Source: Oxalobacteraceae bacterium
Lineage (GTDB): Bacteria > Pseudomonadota > Gammaproteobacteria > Burkholderiales > Burkholderiaceae_D
Length of the DNA: 64,000 bases
Direction: 5' to 3'
Assembly: GCA_027485795.1 (NCBI GenBank)
Contig: JAIXQK010000099.1
Location: 38,649-102,648 of the forward strand
Shown: positions 45,634 to 56,604 of the stretch, one piece after another
How the letters are laid out: the number at the start of each line of letters is the position of its first letter
How positions within the stretch are numbered: position 1 is the first letter of the stretch
The notes under the pieces: generated by a model
The model's input: only the letters and a program-made list of their open reading frames with translations
Databases searched by the model: none
What the model was told of the DNA's origin: nothing
Program-made: the position numbers and the translations under genes

Positions 45634-46697
45634 GGCTGATTATAGAAACCGCTGTTTAGGTAGTGCTGACGCAGACGGCCGAAAGCGACCGAAAGTATAG
45701 CCGACGCAGGAAGTGCCAAAAGTACGCCGACAAAACCAAACAACTGCCCGAAGGCCAGTAATGCAAAGATGACGACCAGTGGATGCAAGCCAATGCGCTC
45801 GCCGACCAAGCGCGGTGTCAGCAGGAAGCTCTCAAGGAATTGGCCAAGGCCATAGATGATGGCCACTGCCGTCAATCCGCTCAAGCCGTCAAACTGCAAT
45901 ACCGCCGCGACCAGCGCCAGTCCTAGACCGAGTCCGAAGCCGACATAAGGAATAAACACCAGCAAGCCAGTGAGCATACCGACCGGTAGCGCGACATCGA
46001 AGCCAGCGATGGTGAGTGCGGTCGAGTAATACGCGGCCAGCAAGAACATCACCAGCAATTGCCCGCGCAGATACTGCGCCAGCAGGGCATCGGTTTCGAT
46101 TGTCATCTCGGCCACCAACTCCGACCAGCGGCGAGGGACGGTCTCGCTGACACGCTGAATCAGGCGGTGCCAATCCAGCAGTAAATAGAACAACACAATC
46201 GGAATCAGAAATAGCGTACCAACCCAAGTGATCAGCGCACTGCCGCCGATGCGCAGCCAGTTAAGTAAGGCCGACGCCGACCCATCACCCGCCGCGAGTT
46301 TGGCGGCGATCGCTTTCTGCAAGGCGACGAAATCGAGACGACCGCCAATACCCCATTGCCGCAGCGTCGGACTGAAGGCGGCATCGATCCGTGATAACAG
46401 GGCGGGCAGTCGTTCGCGCAGTACCGGCAGTTCTTCCGCCAGTATGGGTAGCACGATCAGGGCGAGTGCAGTCACGATCACAAATATCGACAGCATCGCC
46501 AGTAGAACGGCGATGACACGCGGCAAGCCGCGATGATGCAACCAGTCCACACCGGGATTCAGCACGTAGCCGATGATGAAGGCGGCCACGAACGGCGTCA
46601 GCACCGGCGTCAGCAGCCACAGCAGGGCAAGAAAGCCAAGACTGACTGATAGCCACAGCAGGTTTTGGCGGGATTCAGGGCCGGTCAGGGGGTTCAT
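45630..46697 (-). CDS. AI-2E family transporter
   Basis: 355 aa polytopic; PVLTPFVAAFIIGYVLNPGVDWL...IPYVGFGLGLGLALVAAVLQF...VGERIGLHPLVVIFALLAFG. Confidence 0.92.
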   Translation of the reverse strand: MNPLTGPESRQNLLWLSVSLGFLALLWLLTPVLTPFVAAFIIGYVLNPGVDWLHHRGLPRVIAVLLAMLSIFVIVTALALIVLPILAEELPVLRERLPALLSRIDAAFSPTLRQWGIGGRLDFVALQKAIAAKLAAGDGSASALLNWLRIGGSALITWVGTLFLIPIVLFYLLLDWHRLIQRVSETVPRRWSELVAEMTIETDALLAQYLRGQLLVMFLLAAYYSTALTIAGFDVALPVGMLTGLLVFIPYVGFGLGLGLALVAAVLQFDGLSGLTAVAIIYGLGQFLESFLLTPRLVGERIGLHPLVVIFALLAFGQLFGFVGVLLALPASAILSVAFGRLRQHYLNSGFYNQP

Positions 46698-46804
46698 TGG
46701 CGCGAGTAGCGGGGCTATTTTGATAAAATGTCGAGCCCCACAGGTCTTGTCATCAGGGCAAGCACTGATTCTACCGTTTCCTCAGCCCAGCGCCCCTATC
46801 CTTT

Positions 46805-47848
46805 ATGACCTCCCAGCCCCCGGTTTCACTCTCTTATCGCGATGCAGGTGTTGATATTGATGCCGGCGATGCGCTGGTCGAGGCGATCAAGCCTTTCGCC
46901 AAGCGCACCATGCGCGAAGGCGTGCTGGCGGGCATTGGCGGATTTGGCGCGCTATTCGAGGTCAGCAAGAAGTTCAAAGAGCCGGTACTGGTAGCGGGCA
47001 CCGATGGTGTCGGCACCAAGCTGAAGCTGGCATTTCATCTCAACCGCCATGACACGGTGGGCATTGACCTGGTCGCGATGAGCGTCAATGACATTCTGGT
47101 GCAGGGCGCCGAACCCTTGTTCTTCCTGGACTATTTTGCGTGTGGGCGGCTGGATGTAGCGGCGGCGACTGATGTCATCAAGGGCATCGCTCAGGGCTGC
47201 GAGCAAGCAGGCTGCGCACTGATTGGCGGCGAAACCGCCGAGATGCCGAGCATGTATCCGGACGGCGAGTATGACCTCGCTGGCTTCGCCGTGGGTGCGG
47301 TTGAAAAATCCAAGATCATCGATGGCCGCAAGATTGCGCCGGGTGATGTCGTGCTTGGACTGGCCTCGTCCGGTGCGCATTCGAATGGCTACTCGCTGGT
47401 ACGCAAAATTCTCGAGGTCGCAAAGCCTGACTTGAGCGCCGATTTCCATGGTCGACCACTGGCCGATGTCCTGCTCGCGCCAACGCGTATCTACGTCAAG
47501 CCGTTGTTATCGCTGATGAGTACGATGGAAATACGCGGTCTGGTACACATTACCGGCGGTGGCTTGGTCGAGAATATTCCGCGGGTGTTGCAACCGCATC
47601 TCACTGCAGAATTGCATCGCGACGCCTGGACCATGCCGCCTTTGTTCGCTTGGTTACAGCAACACGGCGGCGTTGCCGATGACGAGATGCACCGCGTTTT
47701 CAACTGCGGCATCGGCATGACAGTGATTGTTTCGAAAGAGCAGGCGGATGCTGCCGAGGCTGAACTCAAGCGCTTGGGTGAAACCGTTAACCGCATTGGT
47801 GTGATTCGCGAACGTCAGGGCGACGAGGCGCAAACCATCGTCATCTGA
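46805..47848 (+). CDS. purM: phosphoribosylformylglycinamidine cyclo-ligase
   Basis: [22 protein letters not shown]...[16 protein letters not shown]...[22 protein letters not shown]. Confidence 0.98.
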   Translation: MTSQPPVSLSYRDAGVDIDAGDALVEAIKPFAKRTMREGVLAGIGGFGALFEVSKKFKEPVLVAGTDGVGTKLKLAFHLNRHDTVGIDLVAMSVNDILVQGAEPLFFLDYFACGRLDVAAATDVIKGIAQGCEQAGCALIGGETAEMPSMYPDGEYDLAGFAVGAVEKSKIIDGRKIAPGDVVLGLASSGAHSNGYSLVRKILEVAKPDLSADFHGRPLADVLLAPTRIYVKPLLSLMSTMEIRGLVHITGGGLVENIPRVLQPHLTAELHRDAWTMPPLFAWLQQHGGVADDEMHRVFNCGIGMTVIVSKEQADAAEAELKRLGETVNRIGVIRERQGDEAQTIVI

Positions 47849-47932
47849 CTCACCGCTACCTACCGTGCGTAAAGCCTCGCTGGCTAAGGCATGCCCCTTA
47901 GGCCAAACCGAACCACGCTTCTTCAGGTGCCG

Positions 47933-48811
47933 CTACTGCGGCTGAGCGCGTTGATCTTGTTGTGCCAAGGTTTGCAGCTGTGTCGCTTTCGTCTCCGCCT
48001 TGGCCACTGAATTGGGTGGCTGCACGCGTACAGGCTGGTTGTGATTGGCTGCACTCGATAACACATTCGCCTCGGTATTGATCGCAGCATTCCACACGGG
48101 ATCAGGGATGCCTTCGAATACGTTTTTCAGCTGCTGGCCCCAGGTCGAACGTATCATCTGAAAATACTGATTACGCTCGTCCACCGTCACGAAGCGACCC
48201 ACTGATAAAGCATCTTTTTCATAGACCAGTAGATCAAGCGGGAAGCCGACCGAAATATTCGAGCGCAGCGTTGAGTCCATCGATACCAAGGCGCACTTGG
48301 CGGCCTCATCGAGCGGCGTGGTGGGTGTAATGACCCGATCAATAATGGGCTTACCGTATTTCGCTTCACCAATCTGGAAGTACGGATTCTCGTCGTGCGA
48401 CTCGATGAAGTTGCCTGCGGCGTACATCTGGAACAACCGGCAGCGCTCACCTTTGATCTGTCCACCAAAAATCATGCTCACATTGAAGTCGATACCGAAT
48501 TGCTCCAGCGACTTTGCATCTCGCTGATGCACACTACGAATCGCGTCACCAACAATCTGCGCTGCTTCATACATCGATGAGGCACTCCAGATGCTGGTGC
48601 CATCCGTTGATAAAAATTCAGCCACGGTTTGCCGGATCGATTGGGAAATTGACAGATTTCCTGCCGTCATCAGCACCATCATCCGATCGCCCGGATTTTC
48701 AAATACCGATAGCTTGCGAAACGTGCCGATATGATCAACACCGGCATTGGTACGGGAGTCTGACAGGAACACCAGGCCTGCGTTCAGCCGCATTGCTACG
48801 CAATAGGTCAT
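47933..48811 (-). CDS. Anbu-type proteasome-like protease
   Basis: MTYCVAMRLNAGLVFLSDSRTNAGVDHIGTFRKLSVF; Thr2 would be the N-terminal nucleophile after Met removal. Confidence 0.9.
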   Translation of the reverse strand: MTYCVAMRLNAGLVFLSDSRTNAGVDHIGTFRKLSVFENPGDRMMVLMTAGNLSISQSIRQTVAEFLSTDGTSIWSASSMYEAAQIVGDAIRSVHQRDAKSLEQFGIDFNVSMIFGGQIKGERCRLFQMYAAGNFIESHDENPYFQIGEAKYGKPIIDRVITPTTPLDEAAKCALVSMDSTLRSNISVGFPLDLLVYEKDALSVGRFVTVDERNQYFQMIRSTWGQQLKNVFEGIPDPVWNAAINTEANVLSSAANHNQPVRVQPPNSVAKAETKATQLQTLAQQDQRAQPQ

Positions 48812-48820
48812 TTCAAATGC

Positions 48821-49636
48821 TCACTTTCTTAATGCCACATCGACTCGTACGATCATATGCTCTTCGCCTCCGCCACGCCGCATGCCGCGTACCGGTGCTA
48901 CCGATTCATAATCTCTGCCAACAGCGAGTCGGCAGTAGTCAGCAGTTTGCAGGCACGCGTGAGTGACGTCGATACTGACCCAGCCACTGTAATCGGAATC
49001 TTCAACCCAGACATCGACCCAAGCGTGGCTGGCACTGTGCTCGACTTCGCCGGGATAAATATAGCCTGAGACATAGCGTACCGGCAGGCAGACACTATGG
49101 CAGCAGGCGATGAATACATGGGCATGGTCCTGGCAAACCCCCAGTCCGAGTCGAAGTGCATCGTCAGCGCTACTGGAAATTGCGGTCGCACCCGACTGGT
49201 AACCGACGGCTTGGCGTATCGCAGCGGCGAGTTCAAGGACTTGTAGCGTGCGGGCTTTGGGTGCAGACAAATAATTTGCGGCGAACGTGCGGATCGCTTC
49301 GGTCGGCTCGGTCAAGCGTGTGGGTACGGTAAAAACCGGTATCGGAAGTCGCAGAGTGTCGGAGATGCGTCCCGCGTGCGGCGCTTGTATCTCGACATTC
49401 CCAACTGCGGTGATCCGTACTTCGTTATGCGGTGTTGAGAGCGTGACGATATCGCCGGCATTGCCGAAGGCATCGTAGGTTGGACGCCGCTTGCCGGGGG
49501 TGGTGATGGACCAGTCCAGAGTGCGCTGTAAGGGCTCGGCTCTGGGCGTCATATGCAAGCGCTGTATCGAATACACCGCTGGTGATCCATAGCGATAGAC
49601 TGTCTCGTGATGTATCGACAGCGTGATAGAACTCAT
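48821..49636 (-). CDS. transglutaminase-like family protein
   Basis: LGLGVCQDHAHVFIACCHSVCLPVRYVSGYI...SASHAWVDVWV...GWVSIDVTH; Cys-His-Asp triad contexts. Confidence 0.92.
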   Translation of the reverse strand: MSSITLSIHHETVYRYGSPAVYSIQRLHMTPRAEPLQRTLDWSITTPGKRRPTYDAFGNAGDIVTLSTPHNEVRITAVGNVEIQAPHAGRISDTLRLPIPVFTVPTRLTEPTEAIRTFAANYLSAPKARTLQVLELAAAIRQAVGYQSGATAISSSADDALRLGLGVCQDHAHVFIACCHSVCLPVRYVSGYIYPGEVEHSASHAWVDVWVEDSDYSGWVSIDVTHACLQTADYCRLAVGRDYESVAPVRGMRRGGGEEHMIVRVDVALRK

Positions 49637-50577
49637 GCGGCCAAGGGTACTAGAAAGTCATGGCTGACTCGATTACCCAAGTCATAGACTTGCTCGAGAA
49701 ATTCGGTGAGGTAGTCATGCAGTCCGCGCCGCATGATGTCGTCAATGCTATTGAAGCGAAGACCGGCATGCAGTCGGCCAGCAAAGCGCTCAGTCTCGCG
49801 CGACACTTCATTGTGGATCTGCGAAAGATTGTTCACCACTTCCGTCATGCAGGCCATCAGCGAACGCGGCATCTCGCCGCGCAAGATCAGCAACTCTGCA
49901 ACGCGCTCGGGTGTAATCACGTCACGATACGTCTTGCGGTAAGTCTCGAATGCTGACACTGAGCGCAGCACAGCGGCCCAGTGGTAGTAATCCATCTCGC
50001 TGGCAGTCAGTTGTTCACCATCTGCACCGTGAAACTTCACATCGAGTAGCCGCGCGGTATTGTCAGCACGCTCAAGAAAAGTACCCAGCCGAATGAAATA
50101 AAACGCTTCATCTTTCAGCATGGTGCCAATCGTCACGCCGCGCGATAGATGCGAACGGTGCTTGACCCACTCGAAAAATTCAGAGGGGTCGCGTTCTAGA
50201 ATGCCGTCCTTCAGCAAGCCAGCCATATCTAGCCAAGTAGTATTTTGTGTTTCCCATACCTCGGTGGTGAGGGTGCCCCGTACCGCGCGCGCATTCTCGC
50301 GTGCGCTCGTCAAACAAGACACGATCGATGAAGGATTCATCGGATCACACACCATGAAGTCGAGTACATCTTTACGATTCAGAATCCCGTATTTTTCATC
50401 AAATGCTGGTAGCAATTCAGAGATGCCTAACACGGCACGCCAGCTTTGCTCGGCGGCTTCGATCGATTGCGGCAGTAATTGCGTCTGGATGTTTACATCG
50501 AGCATACGCGCGGTATTCTCCGCTCGTTCTGTATAACGAGCCATCCAAAACAAATGATCAGCTGTTCGGCTCAGCAT
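49633..50577 (-). CDS. alpha-E domain-containing protein
   Basis: MLSRTADHLFWMARYTERAENTARMLDVNIQTQL; alpha-E N-terminus. Confidence 0.93.
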   Translation of the reverse strand: MLSRTADHLFWMARYTERAENTARMLDVNIQTQLLPQSIEAAEQSWRAVLGISELLPAFDEKYGILNRKDVLDFMVCDPMNPSSIVSCLTSARENARAVRGTLTTEVWETQNTTWLDMAGLLKDGILERDPSEFFEWVKHRSHLSRGVTIGTMLKDEAFYFIRLGTFLERADNTARLLDVKFHGADGEQLTASEMDYYHWAAVLRSVSAFETYRKTYRDVITPERVAELLILRGEMPRSLMACMTEVVNNLSQIHNEVSRETERFAGRLHAGLRFNSIDDIMRRGLHDYLTEFLEQVYDLGNRVSHDFLVPLAA

Positions 50578-50613
50578 GGTTAGTCTCTCAATTTAGCAAA
50601 GTAGATCAGCATC

Positions 50614-52029
50614 TCATCGCTCCAGTACCCACGTATCTTTGGTGCCGCCCCCTTGCGAGGAGCTGACCACCAGTGATCCCTCTTTCAGGGCGACGCGGGT
50701 AAGGCCGCCCGGTACCATGGTGACGGTCTTGCCAGACAATACAAACGGACGTAAATCAATATGACGTGGTGCGATACCAGACTCGACGTAGGTCGGGCAA
50801 ACCGACAAGGCGAGGGTGGGTTGGGCAATATAGCCGTCAGGTTTCGCGATCAGGCGCCGACGAAAATCTTCAATCTCGGCGCGGCTTGAGGCAGGGCCGA
50901 CCAACATGCCGTAGCCACCTGCGCCATGCACTTCCTTCACGACCAATTGTTCGAGATGATCGAGTGTGTACTGCAGATCTTCTTTTTTTCTGCACTGCCA
51001 CGTGGGGACATTGTTCAGGATTGGTTCTTCCGACAAATAAAAACGAATCATCTCGGGTACAAAGGGATAAATCGATTTGTCATCCGCAACACCGGTGCCG
51101 ATCGCATTGGCTAACGCCACTCGCCCCGCGCGGTAGACCGATAACAGTCCGGGCACGCCAAGCGATGAGTCGGCGCGAAATACTAGTGGATCCAGAAAGT
51201 CGTCGTCGATGCGGCGGTAGATCACATCGACGCGCTTTGGGCCGCGGGTAGTGCGCATGAACACGTAGCCGTCATCCACAAACAAATCCTGACCCTCGAC
51301 CAGTTCAATACCCATTTGCTGTGCGAGGAATGCATGCTCGAAATAAGCCGAGTTGTACATCCCCGGCGTCATCAAAACGACGGTAGGATCATCCACTCCC
51401 TGCGGTGCGACCGAGCGCAGCATATCAAGCAGCAGATCCGGGTAATGCGCCACCGGCGCCACCTTGTGGCGAGCGAACAGTTCCGGAAACAAGCGCATCA
51501 TCATCTTGCGGTCTTCCAGCATGTAAGACACGCCGGAAGGGACCCGCAAGTTATCTTCAAGCACATAAAATTCACCCGCACCCGCGCGCACGATATCGAT
51601 ACCGGCGATGTGTGCGTAGATATCACTCGGTACGGTGATGCCCTGCATCTCGGGGCGGTACTGTGCATTCCGAAACACTTGCTCGGCCGGCATGACGCCA
51701 GCGCGCACAATATTTTGTTCGTGATAGATGTCGTGAATGAACAGATTGAGAGCTTGCACGCGCTGGCGCAACCCTTGTTTCAGTGTCTCCCATTCGGCAG
51801 CCGGGATGATGCGGGGGATGATGTCAAAAGGAATCAGCCGTTCGGTACCCGCTTCGCTGCCATAGACCGCGAAGGTGATACCAACCCGGCGGAACATCAG
51901 ATCGGCTTCGACGCGTTTGCGAGCGACGATGTCAGCGGGCTGTTCGGATAGCCAGCGGTCAAAGCCCTGATAGTGCGTACGCGTTTTCGCGCCGCCCTCA
52001 TCAAACATTTCGTTGAAAAACCCGGCCAT
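50614..52029 (-). CDS. circularly permuted type 2 ATP-grasp protein
   Basis: GITFAVYGSEAGTERLIPFDIIPRIIPAAEWETLKQGLRQRVQALNLFIHDIYHEQNIVRAGVMPAE. Confidence 0.95.
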   Translation of the reverse strand: MAGFFNEMFDEGGAKTRTHYQGFDRWLSEQPADIVARKRVEADLMFRRVGITFAVYGSEAGTERLIPFDIIPRIIPAAEWETLKQGLRQRVQALNLFIHDIYHEQNIVRAGVMPAEQVFRNAQYRPEMQGITVPSDIYAHIAGIDIVRAGAGEFYVLEDNLRVPSGVSYMLEDRKMMMRLFPELFARHKVAPVAHYPDLLLDMLRSVAPQGVDDPTVVLMTPGMYNSAYFEHAFLAQQMGIELVEGQDLFVDDGYVFMRTTRGPKRVDVIYRRIDDDFLDPLVFRADSSLGVPGLLSVYRAGRVALANAIGTGVADDKSIYPFVPEMIRFYLSEEPILNNVPTWQCRKKEDLQYTLDHLEQLVVKEVHGAGGYGMLVGPASSRAEIEDFRRRLIAKPDGYIAQPTLALSVCPTYVESGIAPRHIDLRPFVLSGKTVTMVPGGLTRVALKEGSLVVSSSQGGGTKDTWVLER

Positions 52030-52093
52030 GCCTGCCGCATCCTGATCATGTATGGTCAGGTCGTGCTATCAAGAAATGTGCCAGTGGTATTTG

Positions 52094-54133
52094 TCAGGGC
52101 GCGCGCAACTGATCCACCAAGGCTAACTGTCGCTCAATCGGTGCCGGCGTTAGCAGGGTGACGATCACCATAGCGGTGAAGCCAGCAGGTACGCCGAAGA
52201 CACCGGCCGATACCGAGGCAATGTGAAACCATTGATTGGCCGCGCTGCCGCCAAACGCTGGACTGGTTTGCACCAAATAGATCACGCAGACAAAAAATCC
52301 GGCCAACATGCCGGCGATTGCCCCTTGTTGGTTCGCGCGTTTCCAAAAAATGCCCAAAACTAGTGCGGGAAATAGTGTTGAGGCGGCCAGTGAGAATGCG
52401 GCGCTCACCATCGAGAGAATGTCACCGGATCGGAACGAGGCGACATAAGCGGCCAGCAGCGCCACCACCAGCAGCAGGAGTTTAGATGCCGTCACACGTC
52501 GCTGCGCCGAGGCTCGCGGGTTGATCATCTTGAAATACGTGTCGTGCGAAAGTGCGCTGGCAATCGTCAGCAGCAAGCCATCGGCGGTGGACAATGCTGC
52601 GGCCAAAGCACCAGCGGCAATTAACGCCGACATTACATACGGCAGACCCGCGATCTCCGGTGTCGCCAGCACGATCATGTCGCCATCGATCAGAATTTCA
52701 GCAAATTGCACCAAACCGTCAGCGTTGATATCGGTAATGCTGATCATGGGCTTTTCGCGATCGATACTTGCCCAATAGCTGACCCATGAGGGCAGACTCG
52801 AATAATCACTACCGACCAGCGTGGTGGTTATCTCATATTTGACTAGGACCGCAAGCGCAGGTAGCGCGGTATACAACAGCAGAATAAACGCCAGCGCCCA
52901 AAACACCGAGACGCGTGCTTGTGGCACCGAGCGAGTGGTACAGGAACGCACCAACACATGCGGTAAAGCGGCCGTACCTAGCATCAGGCAAAACACCAGT
53001 GCCAGAAAATTATTCCGTTGAATGTCAGACGCTGCCTGGGTACTGCCGGCAAAGGCTTGCGTGTGTGGTTGCAATGGTTGTGCGCGCGCGATGGCGTTAT
53101 CGCGTTGCCGTTCCCAAAGCCGGCGTGCTGCCTCTGGGCTTTTCGGGTAATCGCTCAGCGCTCGGTTGGCGGCTTTAATGTCGATCAGCGAGGCGTTACT
53201 GGTTTGTAGATCCTGTAATCGTCGTCGCGCTTCCGCACGACCGGCATCCCATGAGCGCGGTAACGCAGCGATTTTTGCGTCAAAGGCTTGCGCCTGTTTC
53301 AAGTAGAGATCACGCACCTGCCGCTCGCTATCTTTCTCTGCGAGTGATTGCTCTTGTTTCGCCAGCCGCTCAAGTGCGGGGCCGTAGGCAATTTGGGGTA
53401 GCGGTATGCCGGTTTGCTTAAGCGCTAGCCAAGACACCGGGATCATGAAGGCGAGGATGATAATCAAATACTGCGCGATCTGTGTCAGCGTGATTGCGCG
53501 CATACCCCCCAGGAAGGAACACACCAAGATACTCGCGAGGCCAAGGAAAATGCCGACTGAAAAATCAATTCCGGTGAAGCGCGAAGTGATCAGTCCCACG
53601 CCGTAGATTTGTGCCACCACATAGGTGAATGAAATAATCAGCGTTGCGATCACCGCGATCGTTCGTACTGCGCCAGTGCCATCCGCGCCAGCGTAGCGTG
53701 CGGCTAGGTAGTCCGGTACCGTGTATTGCCCAAGCCGACGCAAGTAAGGTGCGATCAGCAAGGCAATAAGGCAGAAGCCGCCAGTCCAACCAAGGATATA
53801 AGCTAGGCCATCGAAACCGTGCAGATATAAGCCGCCTGCGAGTCCGATGAAACTCGCGGTTGAAATCCAGTCGGCGGCAGTCGCCATGCCATTGAACACG
53901 GGAGGGATACGGCGCCCGGCGACAAAGTATTCGTCGACATCCGTGGTGCGACTGAATACGCCGATCGCCGCATACACCACGATGGTGGTGAATAGAAACA
54001 AATAGCCAAGCCAGAAGCGCGGAAAGCCTTCGAGCTCGAGAATAGCGAGTGAGGCCAGCAGCGCACAGAAGCCAGCGGCATATAGCCAAAAATAGCGTCG
54101 TAGCTGGCGTGCAGGTGGATCAGCGCTCATCAT
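52094..54133 (-). CDS. sodium:solute symporter family (cation/acetate symporter-like)
   Basis: RTTDVDEYFVAGRRIPPVFNGMATAADWISTASFIGLAGGLYLHGFDGLAYILGWTGGF. Confidence 0.92.
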   Translation of the reverse strand: MMSADPPARQLRRYFWLYAAGFCALLASLAILELEGFPRFWLGYLFLFTTIVVYAAIGVFSRTTDVDEYFVAGRRIPPVFNGMATAADWISTASFIGLAGGLYLHGFDGLAYILGWTGGFCLIALLIAPYLRRLGQYTVPDYLAARYAGADGTGAVRTIAVIATLIISFTYVVAQIYGVGLITSRFTGIDFSVGIFLGLASILVCSFLGGMRAITLTQIAQYLIIILAFMIPVSWLALKQTGIPLPQIAYGPALERLAKQEQSLAEKDSERQVRDLYLKQAQAFDAKIAALPRSWDAGRAEARRRLQDLQTSNASLIDIKAANRALSDYPKSPEAARRLWERQRDNAIARAQPLQPHTQAFAGSTQAASDIQRNNFLALVFCLMLGTAALPHVLVRSCTTRSVPQARVSVFWALAFILLLYTALPALAVLVKYEITTTLVGSDYSSLPSWVSYWASIDREKPMISITDINADGLVQFAEILIDGDMIVLATPEIAGLPYVMSALIAAGALAAALSTADGLLLTIASALSHDTYFKMINPRASAQRRVTASKLLLLVVALLAAYVASFRSGDILSMVSAAFSLAASTLFPALVLGIFWKRANQQGAIAGMLAGFFVCVIYLVQTSPAFGGSAANQWFHIASVSAGVFGVPAGFTAMVIVTLLTPAPIERQLALVDQLRAP

Positions 54134-54380
54134 GACTTTCGCTATTTATGGCTGCATCCAGTCGCTGCATGACCCATGCGTATACGCCGACGATCGCGAG
54201 ATACACCAAGGTCGCGCCTTGCGAGGCAAAGTAATAATGCAGCGGCCAACCCCACAGAGATACCGTCGCGAGCTGGCGCGCAAAAGCCACCACGCTAATC
54301 GTAGTCAGCAGCCAAATCGCAAGCAGGATTAGTGTGAGGGTACGCGCATGCCGCCAATATTTTTCACGCGATGCATTCAT
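54120..54380 (-). CDS. DUF4212 domain-containing small membrane protein
   Basis: 86 aa: WLLTTISVVAFARQLATVSLWGWPLHYYFASQGATLVYLAIVGVYAWVMQRLD; overlaps the symporter start. Confidence 0.88.
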   Translation of the reverse strand: MNASREKYWRHARTLTLILLAIWLLTTISVVAFARQLATVSLWGWPLHYYFASQGATLVYLAIVGVYAWVMQRLDAAINSESHDER

Positions 54381-55891
54381 GCTGTGTCGGTCGGACCAGG
54401 GTTGCGCAGCAGTTTGAAGCTGATACGGAACAAGCAGCCGGGGAAGCGGGGATCAAGACTTCGTGGGTTACTGAAGATATCGACCTCGGCATCATGCCGC
54501 TGCGCGATTTCGTTCACGATCGCGAGACCCAGACCGCTACCCTCAGTCTCGCTACCAAGAATTCGATAGAAGCGATCGAATACCAATTCCCGCTCTGTCG
54601 CTGCGATGCCGGGGCCGTTATCTTCGACCTCAATAATGGCAAGTGCACGCTCCTGATCTTGCCGCACGCGCACGGTGACACTGCCTTGCTGTTGGGTGTA
54701 GCGTAATGCATTGTCGATCAAGTTATTCAGTAGCTCTCTCAGCATTGTGGCGTTACCCGCCACCAAGAGTCGGGTCTCGTCCGCCTCGAAGCCGAGATCA
54801 ATTTCACGCGTCTGCGCAACCATGAACCAATCTTGTACGGTGTTGCGCGCTAATCCATTTAATTCAAGTGGTAGCAGTGGGGTGGATTGCGGCGAATCAT
54901 TTTCTGCCCGAGCTAATGCCAGCAGCTGATTCACCAGCCGGGTGGCAGATGCCGAGCTTTTTGCGAGTTGCTCCAATGAGCGCTGAATCTCAGCCCGTGC
55001 GTCTTGTCGAAGCGCGAGCTCGGACTGCATACGCATACCGGCCAGCGGTGTCTTCATCTGATGCGCAGCGTCGGCGATGAAGCGCTTTTGTGATTGGATA
55101 CTCTGTGCCAGACGCGCCAGCATCTCATTCAAAGAGCGTACCAGGGGCGAGATTTCTTCAGGCACACCGCGTGAGTCAATGGGCGACAAATCGTCTGGTC
55201 GCCGCGCGCGAATACTTTCCTGCAGCGTAGTGAGCGGCGATAGACCGCGCGACAGCGCGAACCACAACAAGGCGATCGCAATCGGCAGGATGATGAATTC
55301 AGGCAAGATCACGCCCTTGATAATCTGGTTGGCCAGCAGGCGTCGTTTCTCGGTTGTCTCGGCTACCTGTACCAGCGCGTAGCGCGGTTGGCCGGACGTT
55401 TTCGATGCACGCTCGTTCGGTTGAAGATTGACAAAGGTGTAAGCGATGCGTACTTCCGCGTTCCGCATTTGTGCGTCACGCATCAGCACCGCCCAGGGTA
55501 CCGGCGCTTCTTCCTCCTCCGGTAGTGGAAGATCGCTGTCGCCTGCTACCAGTTCGCGCTTCGGACCGCTGACCTGAAAGTACACATTGTCGACATCATC
55601 AGCGCGCAGCATGTCACGTGCTGCGAACGGTAGTTGAGCACTCAACTCTCCGTTCATCTCCTTGACCTGCTGCGCCAGCACGGTGACGCGATCTTCCAGC
55701 GAGCGATCAAACGGCTCGTTGGCAATCGATTTCGCTGCCAGATAGGTGACCCCGATCGACAGTGGCCACAGCACCAGCAGCGGCATGAGCAACCAGTCGA
55801 GAATGTCACCGAACAGCGAGCGCGAGCTGGCCTTCTCCGTGGAAGGCTTGGCAGAGTTAGCGCTTGGCTGATTCGCCTGATCGGCTTGCAC
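54377..55891 (-). CDS. sensor histidine kinase (TctE/QseC-like)
   Basis: RFIADAAHQMKTPLAGMRMQSELAL...LNNLIDNALRYTQQ...GLGLAIVNEIAQRH. Confidence 0.93.
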   Translation of the reverse strand: MQADQANQPSANSAKPSTEKASSRSLFGDILDWLLMPLLVLWPLSIGVTYLAAKSIANEPFDRSLEDRVTVLAQQVKEMNGELSAQLPFAARDMLRADDVDNVYFQVSGPKRELVAGDSDLPLPEEEEAPVPWAVLMRDAQMRNAEVRIAYTFVNLQPNERASKTSGQPRYALVQVAETTEKRRLLANQIIKGVILPEFIILPIAIALLWFALSRGLSPLTTLQESIRARRPDDLSPIDSRGVPEEISPLVRSLNEMLARLAQSIQSQKRFIADAAHQMKTPLAGMRMQSELALRQDARAEIQRSLEQLAKSSASATRLVNQLLALARAENDSPQSTPLLPLELNGLARNTVQDWFMVAQTREIDLGFEADETRLLVAGNATMLRELLNNLIDNALRYTQQQGSVTVRVRQDQERALAIIEVEDNGPGIAATERELVFDRFYRILGSETEGSGLGLAIVNEIAQRHDAEVDIFSNPRSLDPRFPGCLFRISFKLLRNPGPTDTA

Positions 55892-55899
55892 GATAGGAT

Positions 55900-56604
55900 T
55901 CAGGCGTGACTGGCGTCGTTGGCCGTGGCCGATCCAGCGTTGAATTTTTCGAGGCAGTAGCCGAGCCCACGCACGGTAGCGATACGCACGCCATCGATTT
56001 CTATTTTCTTGCGCAGTCGATGCACGTAGACCTCGATTGCGTTATTGCTGACTTCTTCACCCCATTCGCACAAGTGATCAACCAGCTGTTCTTTCGAGAC
56101 TAAGCGCCCGCTCCGCTTAAGCAAAACTTCCAGCAAGCCGAGTTCTCGTGCTGACAGATCGATCATCTGATCATTGAGATACGCGATGCGACCCACCTGA
56201 TCAAATGACAGCGGTCCGTGTCGAATCACCGTTGGGCCACCACCGACGCCGCGACGCGTTAACGCCCTGACGCGCGCCTCCAGTTCAGACAATGCAAATG
56301 GCTTGGCCATGTAGTCATCGGCACCGAGATCGAGCCCTTTGACGCGCTGCTCGACCGAATCATTGGCGGTCAGGATCAGCACTGGCAGCAGGGACTCGCG
56401 CGCGCGCAAGCGTCGCAGCACCTCCAGCCCGGGCATCTTCGGCAGATCAAGATCAAGGATCAGGAGGTCAAAGTCCTGGGTTGACAGCACACTGTCGGCT
56501 GCCTCGCCGTTATTGACGCAATCGGTGACATAGCCGGACTGTCGCAACGAACGCGTCAGGCCATCGGCGAGCACACTGTCATCTTCGGCAAGCAGGATAC
56601 GCAT
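55900..56604 (-). CDS. OmpR-family response regulator (TctD/QseB-like)
   Basis: MRILLAEDDSVLADGLTRSLRQSGYVTDCVNNGEAADSVL...VYVHRLRKKIEIDGVRIATVRGLGYCLEK. Confidence 0.95.
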   Translation of the reverse strand: MRILLAEDDSVLADGLTRSLRQSGYVTDCVNNGEAADSVLSTQDFDLLILDLDLPKMPGLEVLRRLRARESLLPVLILTANDSVEQRVKGLDLGADDYMAKPFALSELEARVRALTRRGVGGGPTVIRHGPLSFDQVGRIAYLNDQMIDLSARELGLLEVLLKRSGRLVSKEQLVDHLCEWGEEVSNNAIEVYVHRLRKKIEIDGVRIATVRGLGYCLEKFNAGSATANDASHA

